Shown here one piece after another: positions 8,830-17,133 of a stretch of 22,540 bases of DNA (its first letter is position 1; every line of letters starts with the position of its first letter). The translations under genes were made by a program, and so were the position numbers. Source of the DNA: an uncultured Lachnospiraceae bacterium (GTDB lineage: Bacteria > Bacillota_A > Clostridia > Lachnospirales > Lachnospiraceae); NCBI GenBank assembly GCA_905207905.1, contig CAJLNC010000045.1:1-22540 (forward strand), read 5' to 3'. Under the pieces are notes generated by a model, which was not told the origin of the DNA, did no database searches, and worked only from the letters and a program-made list of their open reading frames with translations.

Positions 8830-9726
8830 TCATCGATTTTTGGGATCCAGGGCATCTGTGAGCCCGTCACCGATCAGATTAAAACAAAGTGAGGTCAGCA
8901 CAATGGCAATGCCCGGAAAGATGGCCAGATACGGATAAGCCCGAAGAAGCGGTGTTGCATCACTGAGCATGGCTCCCCACTCCGGCGCCGGAACCTGGAT
9001 GCCCATTCCCAGATAGCTAAGGCTGGAAGCTGCCATAATACAGCCAGCCACACTCATAAGCACATCCACAAGAATAGGGCCAAAACAGTTGGGAAGGATA
9101 TGGCGGACAATGATTTCCCCATGGCTGGTTCCGCAAGCCACCGCAGCCTCCACATATTCCTGATGTACCACGTTTAAGACAATCGAGCGGACAATCCGGG
9201 AAAATCCAGGAACAGAGGTGGCAATCAGCGCAATAATAATACCGTTCATTCCTTTCCCCAACACGGCAACCAGCGCCAGCATCAACAGCATGGAGGGAAT
9301 ACACACAATCGAATCCATCACCCTCATCATCACAATATCATAGATTCCTCCAAAATAAGCGCAGGAAGCTCCGATAATAATCCCCAGAGTCATGGATACC
9401 GCAGAGGTCACAATCCCTATAAAAAGGGAATATCGAGCTCCGTAAATAACCCGGATAAACACATCTCTTCCAAAAGCATCTGTTCCAAACCAGTGGGCAG
9501 CGCTTGGACTTTGAAGGCGCTCCGCCGGATTTAAACCTACCACCTGAGTATCATAGTCAAACAAAAAGCCGGAGGCTACTGCCACCACCATCATGGCAAG
9601 CAGTATCAGCAATGCGGTCAAGGCAACCGGATTTTTCCGGAAGTTTTTCCATACCTGCAAAACCGGATTTGTTTTTCCTGCCATCTGCGCCAGCGCATCC
9701 TGACGCTGTTTTCTACGTTTTGTCAT
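8830..9726 (-). CDS. oppC: Oligopeptide ABC transporter permease, OppC/DppC type
   Basis: This 298-residue inner permease subunit has the N-terminal OppC-like helix (about 32-54), the [20 protein letters not shown] segment typical of OppC/DppC/NikC proteins (about 88-107) and several further membrane helices. The cytoplasmic EAA loop that docks the ATPases reads [10 protein letters not shown]...H.LPN (about 190-212). The start ATG lies 13 bp after the OppB-type stop. It forms the channel together with the adjacent permease. Confidence 0.93.
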   Translation of the reverse strand: MTKRRKQRQDALAQMAGKTNPVLQVWKNFRKNPVALTALLILLAMMVVAVASGFLFDYDTQVVGLNPAERLQSPSAAHWFGTDAFGRDVFIRVIYGARYSLFIGIVTSAVSMTLGIIIGASCAYFGGIYDIVMMRVMDSIVCIPSMLLMLALVAVLGKGMNGIIIALIATSVPGFSRIVRSIVLNVVHQEYVEAAVACGTSHGEIIVRHILPNCFGPILVDVLMSVAGCIMAASSLSYLGMGIQVPAPEWGAMLSDATPLLRAYPYLAIFPGIAIVLTSLCFNLIGDGLTDALDPKNR

Positions 9727-9739
9727 TCCGGTCTCTCCT

Positions 9740-10666
9740 CTATCCTAAATTATCCCTGATCTTCGGATTCAACATGGCATTGATCAAATCCATCAGCAGC
9801 ATAATTAACATATACAACAGGGACAGTATTACTGTAGCGCCCAGCACAACCGGGGTATCTTTCTCATTAATTGCCGTCAAAATTGCCTGTCCAAAACCTG
9901 GCAGACCGAACACCTGCTCCGCAATCACTGCGCCGCCCAGAAGGCCTGCAAAACTCATACCAAGAGAAGTAATCACCGGCAAAAGTGCGTTTCTCAGCAC
10001 ATGAACAAAAATAATCCTCCCCGGGCCTGCCCCTTTTGCCTTTGCTGTCCGCACATAGTCAGAGTTCAATGCTTCCAGCATGGTGATCCTCACCATACGG
10101 GCCAGAAAAGCCGCAGAAGGCAGAGCCAGTGTTGCCACCGGCATTACATAATGTTTCCATGTGCCAATCCCAAAGGTAGGCAGCCAGCCAAGCTTCAGGG
10201 AGAACAAAAGCATCATTAAAAGCGCCAGCCAGAACCCGGGAATGGATGCCAGAATCAGCGAGATCACTGTGGTTCCCGTATCCAGGACACTCCCTTTTTT
10301 CACTGCTGCCAGCACTCCTAACGGAATGCCAATCAGCGCGGAAAAACACACTGCCAGCAGCGCCAGACGAAAAGTGGTGGGAAATTTAGGCATCAGCAGC
10401 GCGGATACCGGAAGCTGAGATTTATAGCTGTTGCCCAGATCCCCGTGCAGGATCCCCTTCATATATTCCGCATACCGCACCATCATGGGACGGTCATACC
10501 CAATCTCATGGTTATAAGCCGCGATATCCTCCTTGGAGGCGTTGATGCCCAACGCTACGCTTCCCGGGCTTCCGGCTGACAGGGACATAATGGCAAAGGT
10601 CATGAATGTAATGATCACCACAGAGGGAATCATAAACAAAATTCTCTTTATGGAAAATTTAAGCAT
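9740..10666 (-). CDS. oppB: Oligopeptide ABC transporter permease, OppB/DppB type
   Basis: This 308-residue permease has an N-terminal helix (about 9-30), a long first extracellular loop with the family's GYDRPMMVRYAEYMKGILHGDLG-type stretch (55-77), and about five further helices. The EAA docking loop DYVRTAKAKGAGPGRIIF is near 207-224, followed by RNALLP. Length and layout match OppB/DppB. It begins 3 bp after the peptidase stop, which ties the transporter and peptidase into one transcript. Confidence 0.93.
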   Translation of the reverse strand: MLKFSIKRILFMIPSVVIITFMTFAIMSLSAGSPGSVALGINASKEDIAAYNHEIGYDRPMMVRYAEYMKGILHGDLGNSYKSQLPVSALLMPKFPTTFRLALLAVCFSALIGIPLGVLAAVKKGSVLDTGTTVISLILASIPGFWLALLMMLLFSLKLGWLPTFGIGTWKHYVMPVATLALPSAAFLARMVRITMLEALNSDYVRTAKAKGAGPGRIIFVHVLRNALLPVITSLGMSFAGLLGGAVIAEQVFGLPGFGQAILTAINEKDTPVVLGATVILSLLYMLIMLLMDLINAMLNPKIRDNLG

Positions 10667-10669
10667 AGT

Positions 10670-12646
10670 TTACTCTCCCTTCAAATGCTCTTCCAAAAAC
10701 AGATGCATCTCGCCGATAGTTTTCCAGAACACTTCGCCCTGTCCTCTGTCATGACTTCCCTTTGCCAGCACACGAAGAAGGATAGGCGCATCACTTTGAT
10801 TTTCCGCCTGCATCCTGGCAGCAAATTTCTTTCCATGATAGGGCGGCACGTTATTATCCAGCTCTCCGGTCTGAATGTACACCGGCGGATATTCGGTCTT
10901 TCTCACATTGTGATAGGGGGAATAGCTCAGCAGATACTCAAACATCTCTTTGCTCTCCCTGGGGTTCCCATACTCTGTGATATACATAGGCCCTCTGTCA
11001 TCCTCTGCAAAATGAATCATATCCGTATGGGGAACCGAATCAATGACACATCCCCACAAATCAGGCCGCATAGTTACCAGCGCAGACATCAGAAGCCCTC
11101 CGTTGGAGCAGCCTACAATTCCAATCTTTCCCTTTTCTGCCCATCCGTCCTTAATCAGGGCTTCTGCGATTCCGATAAAATCCTCATAGCAATGGCGTTT
11201 ATTCTTTCCCATGCCTGCCTCATGCCACCGGGGGCCGTACTCGTTTCCGCCCCGCAGATTGCAGTTCACATAAATTCCGCCATTTTCCACCCATCTTGGG
11301 ATCTGCATCTGGCTGACTGCCTCCACATATCCCGGTGGCATACTGATATTGTATCCGCCGTAACCATACATCAAAACAGGGCCGCAGGTTCCAGGCACGG
11401 CATCCTTTCTTCGCACCAGATAGTAAGGGATCAATTCTCCATCTCCGGTAGAGGGAGCAAATTTCTGCTCCACTACAAGCTCCGGATGCTCCTCCTCTGA
11501 GGAGCTCCGCACCGTCTCCATAGTTGTTCCGTCAAACCGCAGAATCTTGGGCGCTGTTACAAAAGATTCCAGCTTTAAAAAGACGCTGTCTCCCTCTCTT
11601 CCTGCCAGTTCCAAAGAAGCGTAGGATTCCGGAAGTGCTACCTCTTCTCCCGTATCCACACAGATCAAACAGCTACTCACATCCCTGCATCCCAGAACAA
11701 AAAGCTTTCCGCCGCTGGAAAATCCATGATCCAGAATGTCCTTGCTCTCCGGCAGAACCACCTCCACCTGATCCGGCGCCAAAACGCGGATCACTGCTCC
11801 GTTGGCTGCCTCTGACACCGTTACAAAATAGTGAGCGCCCTTCTTGGTATCTATGTATTTCCACTCCACCGGCTCCCGATTCAGCAGCAATGTTTTCCCT
11901 GTAGCAGTCTCAATGGCGATCCACACTGCCAGGGCATAGTCTCTGCACACCGTAGCCATCACATAGGAACCATCCGCGGAAACTTCCACCTGACCAAATA
12001 CGGAATATCCCTCGTCCTGATATACCAGAGTCTCCTGATCCGCCAAGGGATCGTAACGGAAAAATACGGAACGGCTTTCCTGGGTCACAGCATCCGCCTC
12101 TGTAGAAGAATAGTAAAGGCAGCCGTCTCCGGAAGACCAGCAGCTGCTGAACACTCCGTCGATCTCCTTTAATACTTTTCTGTTCTCCACATCACACACT
12201 GCAATTGTGGGCCTTGCAGCTCCCGGCTTTAAAACCCTCATGGCCAAAATTGCCGCGTCTCTGGGACAAGGCTCTGCCCCAAATACAGAACAATCTTTTA
12301 GTGTTTCAAACTCCGGCAGTGTTCCCGTTCTCTGAAACTTCCGATCCAAAACTGCCAGCTGATAATCTCCCTCTATCACCATGGAGGCTAAATAACTGTC
12401 CTTCCATGGCGTGAGTTCTCTTGGCAGCTCCGGCAGCTTTTCTGCTTTCAGCTGCGCGATCTTTCCTGCCAGCTTATCTCCCTGCTGTTCAAAATATGCG
12501 TCTGTCCATGCATTCTCTCTGGCTACAAAATCCAGCACCTCAGGATCATTTCTGTCCCTCAGCCATGCATAGGGATCCGGCAGCTCATGCCCGAACCAGT
12601 TTTCTGTTTTATCTACCGTTTTACATTCCGGATACTGATATTTCAT
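10670..12646 (-). CDS. Prolyl oligopeptidase-type serine peptidase (S9A), cytosolic
   Basis: This 658-residue peptidase has an N-terminal helix and beta-propeller (about 1-400) that limits entry to short peptides, then an alpha/beta hydrolase domain. The catalytic triad is visible: S514 in GCSNGGLL, D597 in GELDNNVP and H632 in KGSHDRGQG. Oxyanion-region motifs such as YGYGGYNIS (427-435) and NLRGGNEYG (463-471) are typical of S9A. There is no signal peptide, so it acts in the cytosol, probably on peptides brought in by the transporter encoded just downstream. The family usually cuts after proline; proline preference here is inferred. The start has GGGAGG upstream, somewhat far (12 bases). 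The gene follows the amidohydrolase by 20 bp. Confidence 0.93.
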   Translation of the reverse strand: MKYQYPECKTVDKTENWFGHELPDPYAWLRDRNDPEVLDFVARENAWTDAYFEQQGDKLAGKIAQLKAEKLPELPRELTPWKDSYLASMVIEGDYQLAVLDRKFQRTGTLPEFETLKDCSVFGAEPCPRDAAILAMRVLKPGAARPTIAVCDVENRKVLKEIDGVFSSCWSSGDGCLYYSSTEADAVTQESRSVFFRYDPLADQETLVYQDEGYSVFGQVEVSADGSYVMATVCRDYALAVWIAIETATGKTLLLNREPVEWKYIDTKKGAHYFVTVSEAANGAVIRVLAPDQVEVVLPESKDILDHGFSSGGKLFVLGCRDVSSCLICVDTGEEVALPESYASLELAGREGDSVFLKLESFVTAPKILRFDGTTMETVRSSSEEEHPELVVEQKFAPSTGDGELIPYYLVRRKDAVPGTCGPVLMYGYGGYNISMPPGYVEAVSQMQIPRWVENGGIYVNCNLRGGNEYGPRWHEAGMGKNKRHCYEDFIGIAEALIKDGWAEKGKIGIVGCSNGGLLMSALVTMRPDLWGCVIDSVPHTDMIHFAEDDRGPMYITEYGNPRESKEMFEYLLSYSPYHNVRKTEYPPVYIQTGELDNNVPPYHGKKFAARMQAENQSDAPILLRVLAKGSHDRGQGEVFWKTIGEMHLFLEEHLKGE

Positions 12647-12666
12647 CTTCTTCCAGCACCTCCCTG

Positions 12667-13806
12667 TCAGCTCTTATATACACATTCTCCGTCAACAAAC
12701 ACCTGCTCCAGAACTGCATCTGTGGCACAGGAAGGAAGATCGCTCCAGATCAGGATATCCGCATCCTTGCCTTCTTCCAGGGAACCAACCCGATCCTCCA
12801 CGCCGATGATTTTCGCCGCAGTGCTGGTTACCATGGCCAAGGCTCTCACCGGATCCATACCATTGCGGACAGCCTCTCCCATCTCAAACAGAAGCATATT
12901 CACTACCGTCACCGGGCCGTCTGTCATCACTGCAATGGGTACTCCCCGATCGTCCAGCCCTTTACAGCATTCCGGATCCAGCTTACCGCCCTCTCCCGGA
13001 AACAGGCTCTCAGCAGTGGGCCCAAAAATCACCCCCTGCACATGGGGATCCTGCAGCTCCTCATAAAAATCGCTGGCTCCCTGGGCATGATCCAGGGTAA
13101 TATAGATATCAAATTCCTTGGCGATTTCCAGCACAGTCATCATATCATGCATATAGCTGTGGACTTTCATGGGAATTTTTTTCTCAAGAACCGGGATTCC
13201 ATGTTCCAGCCCCAGATCAAAGGGAGGCATCTTTTCCGGATCTCCCGCTGCGTCCTCCTTCTTTTTCATATAATCTTTTACATTTTTCAGATAAGTCCGC
13301 ATAATATTGGCAATGGCCATACGGGTCATCGGTGCCTGATTGGTCTTGGAATAACAGCCTTTGGGATTGATACCCATTGCGCCTTTCATTGCCACCGGAC
13401 GTTTTACCACCCGATCGCTTCCCGCTGACTTGTAAGCCATCACCCAGCCGCAGACCACATTGGCAGAACCGGGAGCCAGACAAGAGGTCGTAATCCCCTG
13501 TTTAAGAGCAATCTCAAAATTTTTATCATCTGGATTAATTCCATAATAAGCATCCAGCTCCGGTGTCAGAGGATTGGTAATCTCATTCAGATCCTCCTCT
13601 GTGCCGGGACCAATCCCTCCAATATGGCTGTGGGCATCCACAAATCCGGGAGTCACACATTTTCCAGAGGCATCGATTACTTTCGCTCCTTCTTCCGGAA
13701 GATTCTTTCCTATTTTTTTAATTTTACCATTCTCAACAAGAAGATCCGCCTGTATTACTCCCGGATGGCCCATAGTATATAAGGTTCCATTTTTGATCAC
13801 ATACAT
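12667..13806 (-). CDS. Metal-dependent amidohydrolase, imidazolonepropionase-like, intact
   Basis: This 379-residue cytosolic enzyme of the amidohydrolase superfamily has the N-terminal beta-sandwich strands (1-50), a TIM-barrel and the C-terminal GSLEEGKDADILIW return strand (341-354). Metal-ligand candidates are all present: H59 and H61 (VDAHSH), H216, H240 (LDHAQG) and D296 (MTDGP). The subfamily resembles imidazolonepropionase-like proteins, which include dipeptidases and prolidases. With a prolyl oligopeptidase and a peptide transporter in the same operon, a dipeptidase role is a reasonable guess but not shown. No histidine-degradation genes are nearby, so HutI is unlikely. Its start overlaps the end of the upstream paralogue by 10 bp. 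Confidence 0.87.
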   Translation of the reverse strand: MYVIKNGTLYTMGHPGVIQADLLVENGKIKKIGKNLPEEGAKVIDASGKCVTPGFVDAHSHIGGIGPGTEEDLNEITNPLTPELDAYYGINPDDKNFEIALKQGITTSCLAPGSANVVCGWVMAYKSAGSDRVVKRPVAMKGAMGINPKGCYSKTNQAPMTRMAIANIMRTYLKNVKDYMKKKEDAAGDPEKMPPFDLGLEHGIPVLEKKIPMKVHSYMHDMMTVLEIAKEFDIYITLDHAQGASDFYEELQDPHVQGVIFGPTAESLFPGEGGKLDPECCKGLDDRGVPIAVMTDGPVTVVNMLLFEMGEAVRNGMDPVRALAMVTSTAAKIIGVEDRVGSLEEGKDADILIWSDLPSCATDAVLEQVFVDGECVYKS

Positions 13807-14957
13807 GTTTTCTCGTCTCCTTCCTTATAAATAACCCTTCCCGCCTGGTAAGTGCGCACCACCTTTGCCTGATAGGTTTTCATAGGATGGCCGCTCCAGA
13901 TCACGATATCTGCCCGTAGTCCTTCTTTCAGAGCGCCTACCTGATCCTCCATTCCAAGAATCTTAGCCGGAGTGCTGGTAATCATAGAAAGCACCTGTTC
14001 CGGATCATGAAGCACACGCATCATCTCTGCACCGTTCCAAAGAAGATCTTCCCGAATTGGCAGACTGTTGGTATAGGTTCCGCTAAGCGCTACCGGAACT
14101 CCCTTTTTTGCCAGCGCCGCGATGGCCTTTAAATCCAGGGTCATGGCGTCCTCTTCCATGGGATTGGAAGCTGTGCGGACTATCAGCGGGATCTTCCGCT
14201 GGGCGATCCATTCCTCCTCACCCGTCAGTCCAAAACCATTGACCAAAATCAGTTTCAGATCCGGATACTGGTCTGTAATCTCCCGAACCCGCTCAACTGC
14301 AGTAAGAGAATCGCAGGAAACAAACAGGGGCAGTTCCCCTTTCACCACTTTCTGGAGTGCTGCCAGCTTATCATCAGCCGGCTTGTCCTGCGTCTCTTTA
14401 TATTCGAAAGCCTTGCGGAGCTGTTCTGCAAAATTGGTAAAGATCCACATTCTGGTCATGGGCGCCGCAGGCCTTGTTCCATAAGTCTTTTTTAGATTTG
14501 GCGTCACAGAAGCCATCATGCCAATGTTCCGTTTCAAACACATTTTATAGGGATTTACTCCTTCCACTGCAAAAGCTGCAATGGTTCCTCCAAACAGATT
14601 GTTATCGGAAGGAGCCACGCCACAGGAAGTAACCCCATAGGCTCCCAGCTGCTGCACACTGGCCGCACGTCCATTAAAGGCATAAAAAGCATCCAGCTCC
14701 GGCGTAATGGGATTGCTCCTCTCATCATTGTCATTGGAAGAAGGACGGATTTCCTGCATGGAACCGTTCACTCCCCAAAGGGAGATGGCCTGTACAAAAC
14801 CAGGAAGCACCTCCATTCCAGAAGCGTCAAATACCGCTTCTGTCCCTGCCGCCTCAAGCTTCTCTCCTATTTGTGCGATCTTTCCATCCACAATGCGCAG
14901 ATCCCCTTTCTTTACGGAACCACAGCCATCGTGAAGATTCCCATTTTTAATCAGCAT
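13797..14957 (-). CDS. Degenerate amidohydrolase paralogue, probable pseudoenzyme
   Basis: This 386-residue protein is a full-length paralogue of the amidohydrolase that follows. Shared blocks are SNPITPELDAFY versus TNPLTPELDAYY, APMTRM in both, ITSTPAKILGMEDQVG versus VTSTAAKIIGVEDRVG, and the final ADIVIWSG strand. Yet every aligned metal ligand is replaced: the DAHSH motif reads QAISL (I58, L60), H216 aligns with S214, H240 with N240 and D296 with T294. The reading frame is intact and the fold landmarks are kept, so this is not a decayed gene. It is probably a non-catalytic subunit or a binding protein. It overlaps the regulator gene by 11 bp upstream and the intact paralogue by 10 bp downstream, giving fixed stoichiometric co-translation. 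The exact alignment was done by eye. Confidence 0.82.
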   Translation of the reverse strand: MLIKNGNLHDGCGSVKKGDLRIVDGKIAQIGEKLEAAGTEAVFDASGMEVLPGFVQAISLWGVNGSMQEIRPSSNDNDERSNPITPELDAFYAFNGRAASVQQLGAYGVTSCGVAPSDNNLFGGTIAAFAVEGVNPYKMCLKRNIGMMASVTPNLKKTYGTRPAAPMTRMWIFTNFAEQLRKAFEYKETQDKPADDKLAALQKVVKGELPLFVSCDSLTAVERVREITDQYPDLKLILVNGFGLTGEEEWIAQRKIPLIVRTASNPMEEDAMTLDLKAIAALAKKGVPVALSGTYTNSLPIREDLLWNGAEMMRVLHDPEQVLSMITSTPAKILGMEDQVGALKEGLRADIVIWSGHPMKTYQAKVVRTYQAGRVIYKEGDEKTCM

Positions 14958-15576
14958 AATTGTCTCTCCTTTCTCTTTTGCCTTCCTCCTGATCAGAGGG
15001 TTCTCCCATAATGCCGTATTTAAAAAATGTATAATAGAAATACTTTTTAATTCTCCAGCGAAGCTTCATATCGTCTATTCCAAACTTTTTGAAATAGAGC
15101 TGGAGATTATACAAATTAGTAGCATACATAAAAGCAATCAGTTCCGAATCCACATCAGCCCGCAGCTTTCCTTCATACTTCAGTTCTGTCAAAAACTGCT
15201 TATACATCTGAAAGATCCGATCAAAATTTTCTTCCAAAAATACTCGCTCATATACCCCATTGGACATCTGGTCAAAGACTCGCTGTCTGTGCTCTATGGC
15301 AGCAAACAGTTCATCATCCGGCTCCTGAGGCTCAAACACTGCACTCAGCTTAGGATCCTCCGAGTACGCTCTGTCCGCATAGACAAAAAAAGCCGCTGTC
15401 ACATCATCCCGGTCTTCAAAGTACCGATAGAAAGATCCCACCGGAATTCCCATGGCCTTAGTCAAATCCTCCACCCGGAGTTTGTCATAATCCATATTCA
15501 TAATGCAATCCCCTGCTCGCTCCAGCAGCTCATTCTGCCGCTCTTCCGGCAGCCGTTTAAATGTTTTTTTTGGCAT
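14947..15576 (-). CDS. TetR/AcrR-family transcriptional regulator
   Basis: This 209-residue regulator has the TetR-type N-terminal helix-turn-helix (about 34-57: LRVEDLTKAMGIPVGSFYRYF), with the typical GSFYRYFEDRDD ending, and a helical ligand-binding C-terminal domain rich in aromatic residues. It is the first gene of the peptide operon and overlaps the next gene by 11 bp, so it likely controls its own operon. An array of inverted half-sites lies just upstream. AGGGGAT eight bases before ATG supports the start. The ligand is unknown; a peptide or amidohydrolase product would fit the context (inference). Confidence 0.9.
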   Translation of the reverse strand: MPKKTFKRLPEERQNELLERAGDCIMNMDYDKLRVEDLTKAMGIPVGSFYRYFEDRDDVTAAFFVYADRAYSEDPKLSAVFEPQEPDDELFAAIEHRQRVFDQMSNGVYERVFLEENFDRIFQMYKQFLTELKYEGKLRADVDSELIAFMYATNLYNLQLYFKKFGIDDMKLRWRIKKYFYYTFFKYGIMGEPSDQEEGKRERRDNYAD

Positions 15577-15604
15577 TTTTTTATCCCCTGTTCCATAGAT
15601 TGGG

Positions 15605-15695
15605 ATTATATTCGCAAATTTAGAAAATATTTATCAAAAATTTGCGAATTTATTCGCTTGTTTTACATGATACTACATTAAAGCATTAAATACAA
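15605..15695 (-). promoter_or_regulatory. Promoter and putative TetR operator array of the peptide operon
   Basis: On the minus strand TTGTAT (15690-15695), 17 bp and TATCAT (15667-15672) form a promoter. Just downstream lie TTCGCAAATTT (15611-15621) and its perfect complement AAATTTGCGAA (15638-15648), 16 bp apart. The second arm also overlaps a compact palindrome GCGAAT-TT-ATTCGC (15644-15657). A TATAAT (15605-15610) abuts the outer half-site and could be a second -10, though its -35 spacing is poor. The sites cover the start of transcription, which suits repression by the TetR protein encoded next. Confidence 0.6.
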
Positions 15696-15924
15696 GTGGA
15701 ATTTTAATATTTTTCCTATTTTTTATTTTTTCCTGAATTTTTTCTCCCTTTTCAACAAAAACACCATTATCTCTCACTCATCTAAAATCATATCCCGAAA
15801 AGAAATCTACTCGCAAACCCGCCTTCCTGGGCCTGAGCGCCTCAGCAGCATCGTTCCTGTTCGCTCCAGTGAAATCCTGCGGAGCATTTTCGTTTTATAG
15901 GAAATTCTTTCCTAATATAAAATG
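15696..15924. other. Intergenic region with a GC-rich structured island
   Basis: No gene is seen between the TetR gene promoter and the azlD terminator. In an otherwise AT-rich stretch, about 15808-15890 is GC-rich and contains CTGAG-CGC-CTCAG (15833-15845) and GCTCC/GGAGC (15863-15867 with 15881-15885). A further AT-rich hairpin TAGGAAA-TTC-TTTCCTA is at 15898-15914. A TCGCAAA (15811-15817) matches the core of the operator half-site. It may be a dispersed intergenic repeat or a small RNA; neither is shown. Confidence 0.3.
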
Positions 15925-15983
15925 AAAAAAACCTTCCCCCTCCGCCAGATTCTTCCATATTTTCATCTGACAGAGGGAAAAAG
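15925..15983 (-). terminator. Rho-independent terminator after azlCD
   Basis: On the minus strand the arms 15983-15965 and 15950-15932 pair over 19 bp with a few G-U pairs (core CCCTC/GAGGG and CAGAT/ATCTG). A 14-base loop separates them, and seven T residues follow (15931-15925). It lies about 70 bp after the azlD stop. Confidence 0.8.
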
Positions 15984-16055
15984 CCCTCTCTCTACGCTAT
16001 TCGATATCATTTATAGGGAATATAAATCAACTGCCGCTGAAAAGCAAAAACATTC

Positions 16056-16364
16056 CTACACCAGAAAAAATTCCGTCAAATACACTGCCAGGCAGGCTCC
16101 CAAAGCCACCCGAAAGAGATTGCCGTCAAAGTAGGCAATCAGAACTGCTGCCAAAAATCCTGCTGCCGCAGAGATCAGGCTGCCTGCGGCTGATAAAATG
16201 GCCGGAAAGGTCATCACCGCCAGGGTTACATAGGGCACATAGCAAAGAAAAGACCGGATAAAAGGACTTTTAATATCCCTGCGGATCAGCGTCATAGGCA
16301 GCGCCCGCACTGCATATAAAGTCAACCCTGCAATCAAAATATAAAGATAGTACCTAGTTGCCAT
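16056..16364 (-). CDS. azlD: AzlD-family small subunit of branched-chain amino-acid exporter
   Basis: This 102-residue, very hydrophobic protein has about four membrane helices and the AzlD landmark TLYAVRALPMTLI (14-26) near the N-terminus. AzlD works with AzlC to export branched-chain amino acids and analogues such as azaleucine. The ATG at 16364 is chosen over an upstream in-frame one because AAGGAGG precedes it at good spacing and it begins at the family's first helix. It overlaps azlC by 11 bp. A strong terminator follows, so azlC-azlD form a complete two-gene unit. Confidence 0.87.
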   Translation of the reverse strand: MATRYYLYILIAGLTLYAVRALPMTLIRRDIKSPFIRSFLCYVPYVTLAVMTFPAILSAAGSLISAAAGFLAAVLIAYFDGNLFRVALGACLAVYLTEFFLV

Positions 16365-17100
16365 TCTGCCCCTCCTTTTCCACAGGAACAGGCTTGATAA
16401 GCGCCGCTGCCCCTGCAATCAAAAACGTAAGTATCATAATACGAAAGCCGGAGGAGATGTCCCGCAGCATGGGAAGTACCGAAAACACATAGCTGGCCGC
16501 CATAGAGATTACCACCACCGCTGCGATCACCTTATCCTTCTTTGCCGGTGGAATAATCACCGCCAAAAACATTCCATACAGGGCAATATTCATGGCATTG
16601 GCCATCCGCACAGGAAGCACCGCGCCAAGAGCGGCTCCCAAAAAAGTGCCTGCTGTCCAGCCGGGTCCCGCCACCATTGCCATCCCATATTGATACCAGG
16701 GATTTAACCGCCCCTCCACGCCGGAGGCTGCCCCGAAGATTTCATCCGTCACATAGTAGGACATCACCAGGCGATGTCTCATCTTTGTGGATGGAGAAAT
16801 TTTTTGGGACAGGGAACAGGACATAAGAAGATATCGAAGATTTACGATCACTGTGGTAATCACCATCTCCAAGTACCCGGATCCGGAGGCCATCACCGTC
16901 ATAGCCGCAAACTGTCCCGCAGATGCGTGCATCGCTGCGGACATCACCGCAGCCTGCAGAGGGGACATTCCTATATTCTTCGCTGTGATTCCCATGGTAA
17001 AAGCTACTGCAAAATATCCAAGGGCAATGGGAATTCCATCCCTTAACCCTCTCAAACACCATCTCCTATTTTCATTGAAAATATTCTCTTCCCGCTTCAT
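16354..17100 (-). CDS. azlC: AzlC-family branched-chain amino-acid permease
   Basis: This 248-residue inner-membrane protein is the large subunit of the AzlCD exporter. Family landmarks are the N-terminal GLRDGIPIALGYFAVAFTMG segment (18-37), SAAMHASAGQFAA (54-66) and VNLRYLLMS (85-93), followed by several more helices. The ATG at 17100 has only a weak upstream AGG, so the start is less sure than for neighbours. The transcript probably begins near 17293, giving a leader of about 190 bases that contains a large inverted-repeat element. No Lrp- or other regulator gene is adjacent. Confidence 0.9.
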   Translation of the reverse strand: MKREENIFNENRRWCLRGLRDGIPIALGYFAVAFTMGITAKNIGMSPLQAAVMSAAMHASAGQFAAMTVMASGSGYLEMVITTVIVNLRYLLMSCSLSQKISPSTKMRHRLVMSYYVTDEIFGAASGVEGRLNPWYQYGMAMVAGPGWTAGTFLGAALGAVLPVRMANAMNIALYGMFLAVIIPPAKKDKVIAAVVVISMAASYVFSVLPMLRDISSGFRIMILTFLIAGAAALIKPVPVEKEGQNGN

Positions 17101-17133
17101 CCTGTCTGTATCCTGCGCTCCCTCTGATTTTTA

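Noticed and set aside
12421..13428. Plus-strand open frame of 335 codons across the peptidase and amidohydrolase genes
   Set aside because: It spans the junction of two well-supported minus-strand genes and has no domain or ribosome binding site.
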